From positions 186,001-250,000 of the forward strand of contig NZ_LRFC01000037.1 in assembly GCF_001619875.1 (NCBI RefSeq): a DNA stretch of 64,000 nucleotides, in the 5' to 3' direction. Positions 61,758-64,000 of this stretch are shown here, piece by piece; within the stretch, counting starts at the first letter, position 1; each line of letters opens with the position of its first letter. Source of the DNA: Fictibacillus phosphorivorans. Lineage in GTDB: Bacteria > Bacillota > Bacilli > Bacillales > Fictibacillaceae. The translations under genes were made by a program, and so were the position numbers. Below the pieces are notes generated by a model, which ran no database searches, had not been told where the DNA came from, and worked only from the letters and a program-made list of their open reading frames with translations.

Positions 61758-63400
61758 TATTTTGGCTCCTTTTCTAAAACTTTGTGTAAAAAGAATATCG
61801 AAAGTGCACTTATAAAAATTATCACAATAGACGAAACAGAGGCTTCATGAATCCGTTCATCACTAGCATATTGAAATGTTTTTGTAGCCAATGTGTAGAA
61901 GTTAAATGGCTGCAGGATGAGTGTTAATGGCAATTCTTTCAAAATATCAACGAAAACCAGAATAAAACCGCCAGCAACCGCTCCTTTTATCATTTTAATA
62001 TCCACTTTAAAAAAAGTTTTCGTAACAGACATTCCTAATGTCCTAGAGGCATCTGTAAAAGCAGTCCCCACTTTTTCAAAACCAGATTCAATTGAGTTGT
62101 ACCCGACGGCCAAAAAGCGGACAACATAGGCAAAGATCAGCATGCTGATACTTAAGCTTAAAACAAGCGTAGGCTCAAGCCCTATCCATTCATACAAGAC
62201 TATAACTTTTTGGTCGAGTGCAAGAAATAACGTAAGTACACCAATAGCAATAACTGCACCAGGTAATGAATATCCTAAAACCGTTATCTTTGAAAAAAAC
62301 TGGCTGAACCATCCTTTTGAAAGACGACTAAAATTAGCGATTATAAGAGCGGTAATAACAATAAGTGCTGAACCAATTGAAGCCACAAACACTGAATTCC
62401 AAATTAAATCAAGAAAAACCTCATTTAAGATCACGTCGTATGTCATATACACCCACTGTAAAAGTTGGATGGAGGGAATCAAAAAAGCAAATGCAAACCA
62501 TGTAAGGAAAAGGCTTAGAACAGAGTACTTTTTCCAGCCTTTTAGTTCCTTTGGCTGCAGGGGGCGTACTTTTGAGGTTGAATAGCTGTACCGCTTTCGA
62601 CCTCGTATTAACTTTTCTGCAATGAGAATAAAGACAACGATTACCATCAATGTACCTGCTAATTTTATAGCAGATTGAATATCTCCCATTCCAAACCAAG
62701 CTTGAAAAATCGCTGTGCTAAACGTTTGAATTCCAAAATATTTAACTACGCCATAATCGTTAAATACTTCTAAAATGACTAAACTCACACCGCCTACGAT
62801 TGCTGTTCGAGATATGGGAAGTACTACTTGAATAAAGGTTTGAAAGGAACTTTTTCCTAAAATACGTGCATTTTCGATTAGTGAAGAAGACTGGTTTTCT
62901 AAGAAACTTCTTGTAATGATAAAAACATACGGATAGAGAAACAAAGTAAAGATAAAAATGGCTCCTGGTATGTTCATAATGTCAAAAAACTTTTGATCGA
63001 CCTTAATATCAAAGTGGTTTCTTAGATTGGTTTGGATTACTCCTGTATAGTTAAGGATCCCATGATACGTATACGCTCCGATATAAGGAGGAATAGCAAG
63101 AGGAAGAATCATTCCCCATTTAAAGAAACGCTGCAAAGGAAACGTATAGGCAGTCACTAGCCACGCTGCACATACACCAATGATTACAGTAAATAGCCCT
63201 GTGAAAATAACGAGTGTTACCGAATTTATAATATAGTTCTTAAGCATGAATTCTTTAATATGTTCCCAATTTTCATTACTCTCCGCGAATAACTGAACCA
63301 TGATGAGCAAAGCCGGTAAAATGATTAAAATTGAAAAAATAAAGCTAAGCAAAGCCCAACTATTGAATTGCGATCTCATTTTTCGAATCAAATACAACAT
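61757..63400 (-). CDS. Fe(III)-type ABC transporter permease (fused, FbpB-like)
   Basis: 547 aa with about 12 TM helices and two BPD_transp_1 halves (about 60-275 and 335-530). The coupling loops are LIENARILGKSSFQTFIQVV and VGTAFTDASRTLGMSVTKTF. This fused arrangement is typical of FbpB/SfuB ferric transporters. ATG at 63400 has GAAGG about 5 nt upstream; a GTG two codons earlier reads in frame. Confidence 0.9.
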   Translation of the reverse strand: MLYLIRKMRSQFNSWALLSFIFSILIILPALLIMVQLFAESNENWEHIKEFMLKNYIINSVTLVIFTGLFTVIIGVCAAWLVTAYTFPLQRFFKWGMILPLAIPPYIGAYTYHGILNYTGVIQTNLRNHFDIKVDQKFFDIMNIPGAIFIFTLFLYPYVFIITRSFLENQSSSLIENARILGKSSFQTFIQVVLPISRTAIVGGVSLVILEVFNDYGVVKYFGIQTFSTAIFQAWFGMGDIQSAIKLAGTLMVIVVFILIAEKLIRGRKRYSYSTSKVRPLQPKELKGWKKYSVLSLFLTWFAFAFLIPSIQLLQWVYMTYDVILNEVFLDLIWNSVFVASIGSALIVITALIIANFSRLSKGWFSQFFSKITVLGYSLPGAVIAIGVLTLFLALDQKVIVLYEWIGLEPTLVLSLSISMLIFAYVVRFLAVGYNSIESGFEKVGTAFTDASRTLGMSVTKTFFKVDIKMIKGAVAGGFILVFVDILKELPLTLILQPFNFYTLATKTFQYASDERIHEASVSSIVIIFISALSIFFLHKVLEKEPK

Positions 63401-63460
63401 TTTCACCTTCTTCTTTACTCATCTGCTTAAATCATGCTGTTCGTTGCTACATACGATTAG

Positions 63461-63483
63461 CCGTATCACAAAATGCGATACGG
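63461..63483 (-). other. hairpin between the SBP and permease genes
   Basis: CCGTATC (63461-63467) pairs with GATACGG (63477-63483). It has no T run, so it more likely slows decay or partly attenuates expression, which would raise SBP levels over the transporter. Confidence 0.6.
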
Positions 63484-63497
63484 CAATTTTTAACAGT

Positions 63498-64000
63498 TTA
63501 TTTCCAGCTTACTTCATTTAAAATTTTCACGGCATCTGCATTATTTTCCCCAAGCTCCGAAAGGTTAAGATCTTGTTCTTTAAACTCACCCCAAGATTTT
63601 AAAAGCTCAGAAGGTTCAACTTCTTTATTAACAGGGTACTCATAGTTCGCTTCAGCAAAAACTTTTTGAACATCAGCGCTTGATAAGTATTCCATTAACT
63701 TGATGGCATTTTCTTTGTTCTTGGCATACTTTGTTACACCGATTCCACTGATATTAATATGTGTTCCTGTAGTCTCTTGGTTAGGGAAAAACACACTTAG
63801 CTGTTTAGCAACCTTAACTTCTTCAGGATCCTCAGAGTTTAGCATCTGTCCAAAATAGTAAGAGTTCATGATCGCCACATCACCTTCACCAGCAACGATA
63901 CCTTTTGCTTGATCACGGTCACCGCCTTGAGGGTCGCGAGCCATGTTTTTAACGATACCTTCTGCCCAATTCTTAGCTTCTTCTTTTCCGTTTAAAGAGA
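63498..64000 (-). CDS. Fe(III)-type ABC transporter substrate-binding protein (cut by window end)
   Basis: C-terminal part of a periplasmic-type iron-binding protein (FbpA/AfuA family). The frame is open to base 64000, so the start lies outside. The stretch AKNWAEGIVKNMARDPQGGD and the following GEGDVAIMNSYYFGQ are typical, including the paired tyrosines that bind ferric iron. The methionine at 63944 is internal. First gene of the operon, upstream of the hairpin and permease. It is not the same as the small Fur-type protein at 57 kb. Confidence 0.88.
   Translation of the reverse strand, partial: SLNGKEEAKNWAEGIVKNMARDPQGGDRDQAKGIVAGEGDVAIMNSYYFGQMLNSEDPEEVKVAKQLSVFFPNQETTGTHINISGIGVTKYAKNKENAIKLMEYLSSADVQKVFAEANYEYPVNKEVEPSELLKSWGEFKEQDLNLSELGENNADAVKILNEVSWK

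Overview
The window is a chromosomal segment of a low-GC, endospore-forming Bacillaceae. No rRNA, tRNA, prophage, IS transposase or CRISPR array was seen. Spore genes (cotJA-cotJB-cotJC, cse60), AGGAGG-type ribosome binding sites, a sigma-D promoter and long runs of gene order matching the Bacillus subtilis yt- region (ytoP, ytnP, trmB, ytzH, ytmP, amyX, ytlRQP, ytkP, pepV, ytzE, ytfP, ytwF, leuS, bioY, ytqAB, ytpAB, ytoA, metK, pckA, ytmA, ytlACD, ytkD) place it near Bacillus/Fictibacillus. The genus is inferred, not proven.

Layout. 0.2-8.5 kb: a sigma-D-type chemoreceptor gene, an MltG-like lytic transglycosylase, a DUF84 phosphatase, the M42 aminopeptidase ytoP and a queDEC operon behind a preQ1 riboswitch. 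8.6-24.6 kb: ytnP, trmB, ytzH, ytmP, pullulanase, ytlPQR, cysteine synthase-like ytkP, an MFS carrier, pepV, a K+ channel, a possible small RNA, ytzE and a pseudouridine synthase. 24.7-35.5 kb: MurJ-like flippase, ytfP, cse60, a PAS-GGDEF-EAL protein, ytwF, leuS with a T-box and bioY with a BirA-type operator. 35.6-54.5 kb: yttB, the ytqA/ytqB tRNA-modification pair, ytpAB, ytoA, cotJ, a PAP2-glycosyltransferase pair, metK with a SAM riboswitch, pckA with a CcpN-type site, an MFS-TetR pair with twin operators, ytmA, ytlACD and ytkD. 54.6-64 kb: an accessory stretch of small genes (secreted protein, holin-like, AbbA-like, FbpA-like, a 61-aa membrane protein behind a c-di-GMP riboswitch), 3-methyladenine glycosylase, a glutamate/aspartate-type symporter behind a c-di-AMP riboswitch, and an Fe(III)-type ABC operon cut by the window end.

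Three features are not explained by ordinary gene content. (1) A c-di-GMP-I aptamer precedes a 61-aa two-helix membrane protein, and base pairing suggests a translational ON switch. (2) Four arrays of degenerate short repeats have exact 20- or 21-bp periods and unrelated cores. Together with an 82-bp tandem repeat, they occupy every gene-free convergent gap longer than about 200 bp in the window. (3) A dispersed family of roughly 90-105-bp palindromic elements with short terminal inverted repeats has four members here, and one of them carries the 82-bp repeat. Two intrinsic-terminator-like hairpins also enclose the Shine-Dalgarno sequence of the next gene (ytoP, cse60).

All calls come from reading the sequence by eye. 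Gene symbols follow B. subtilis orthology by sequence and order, and no database search was run.
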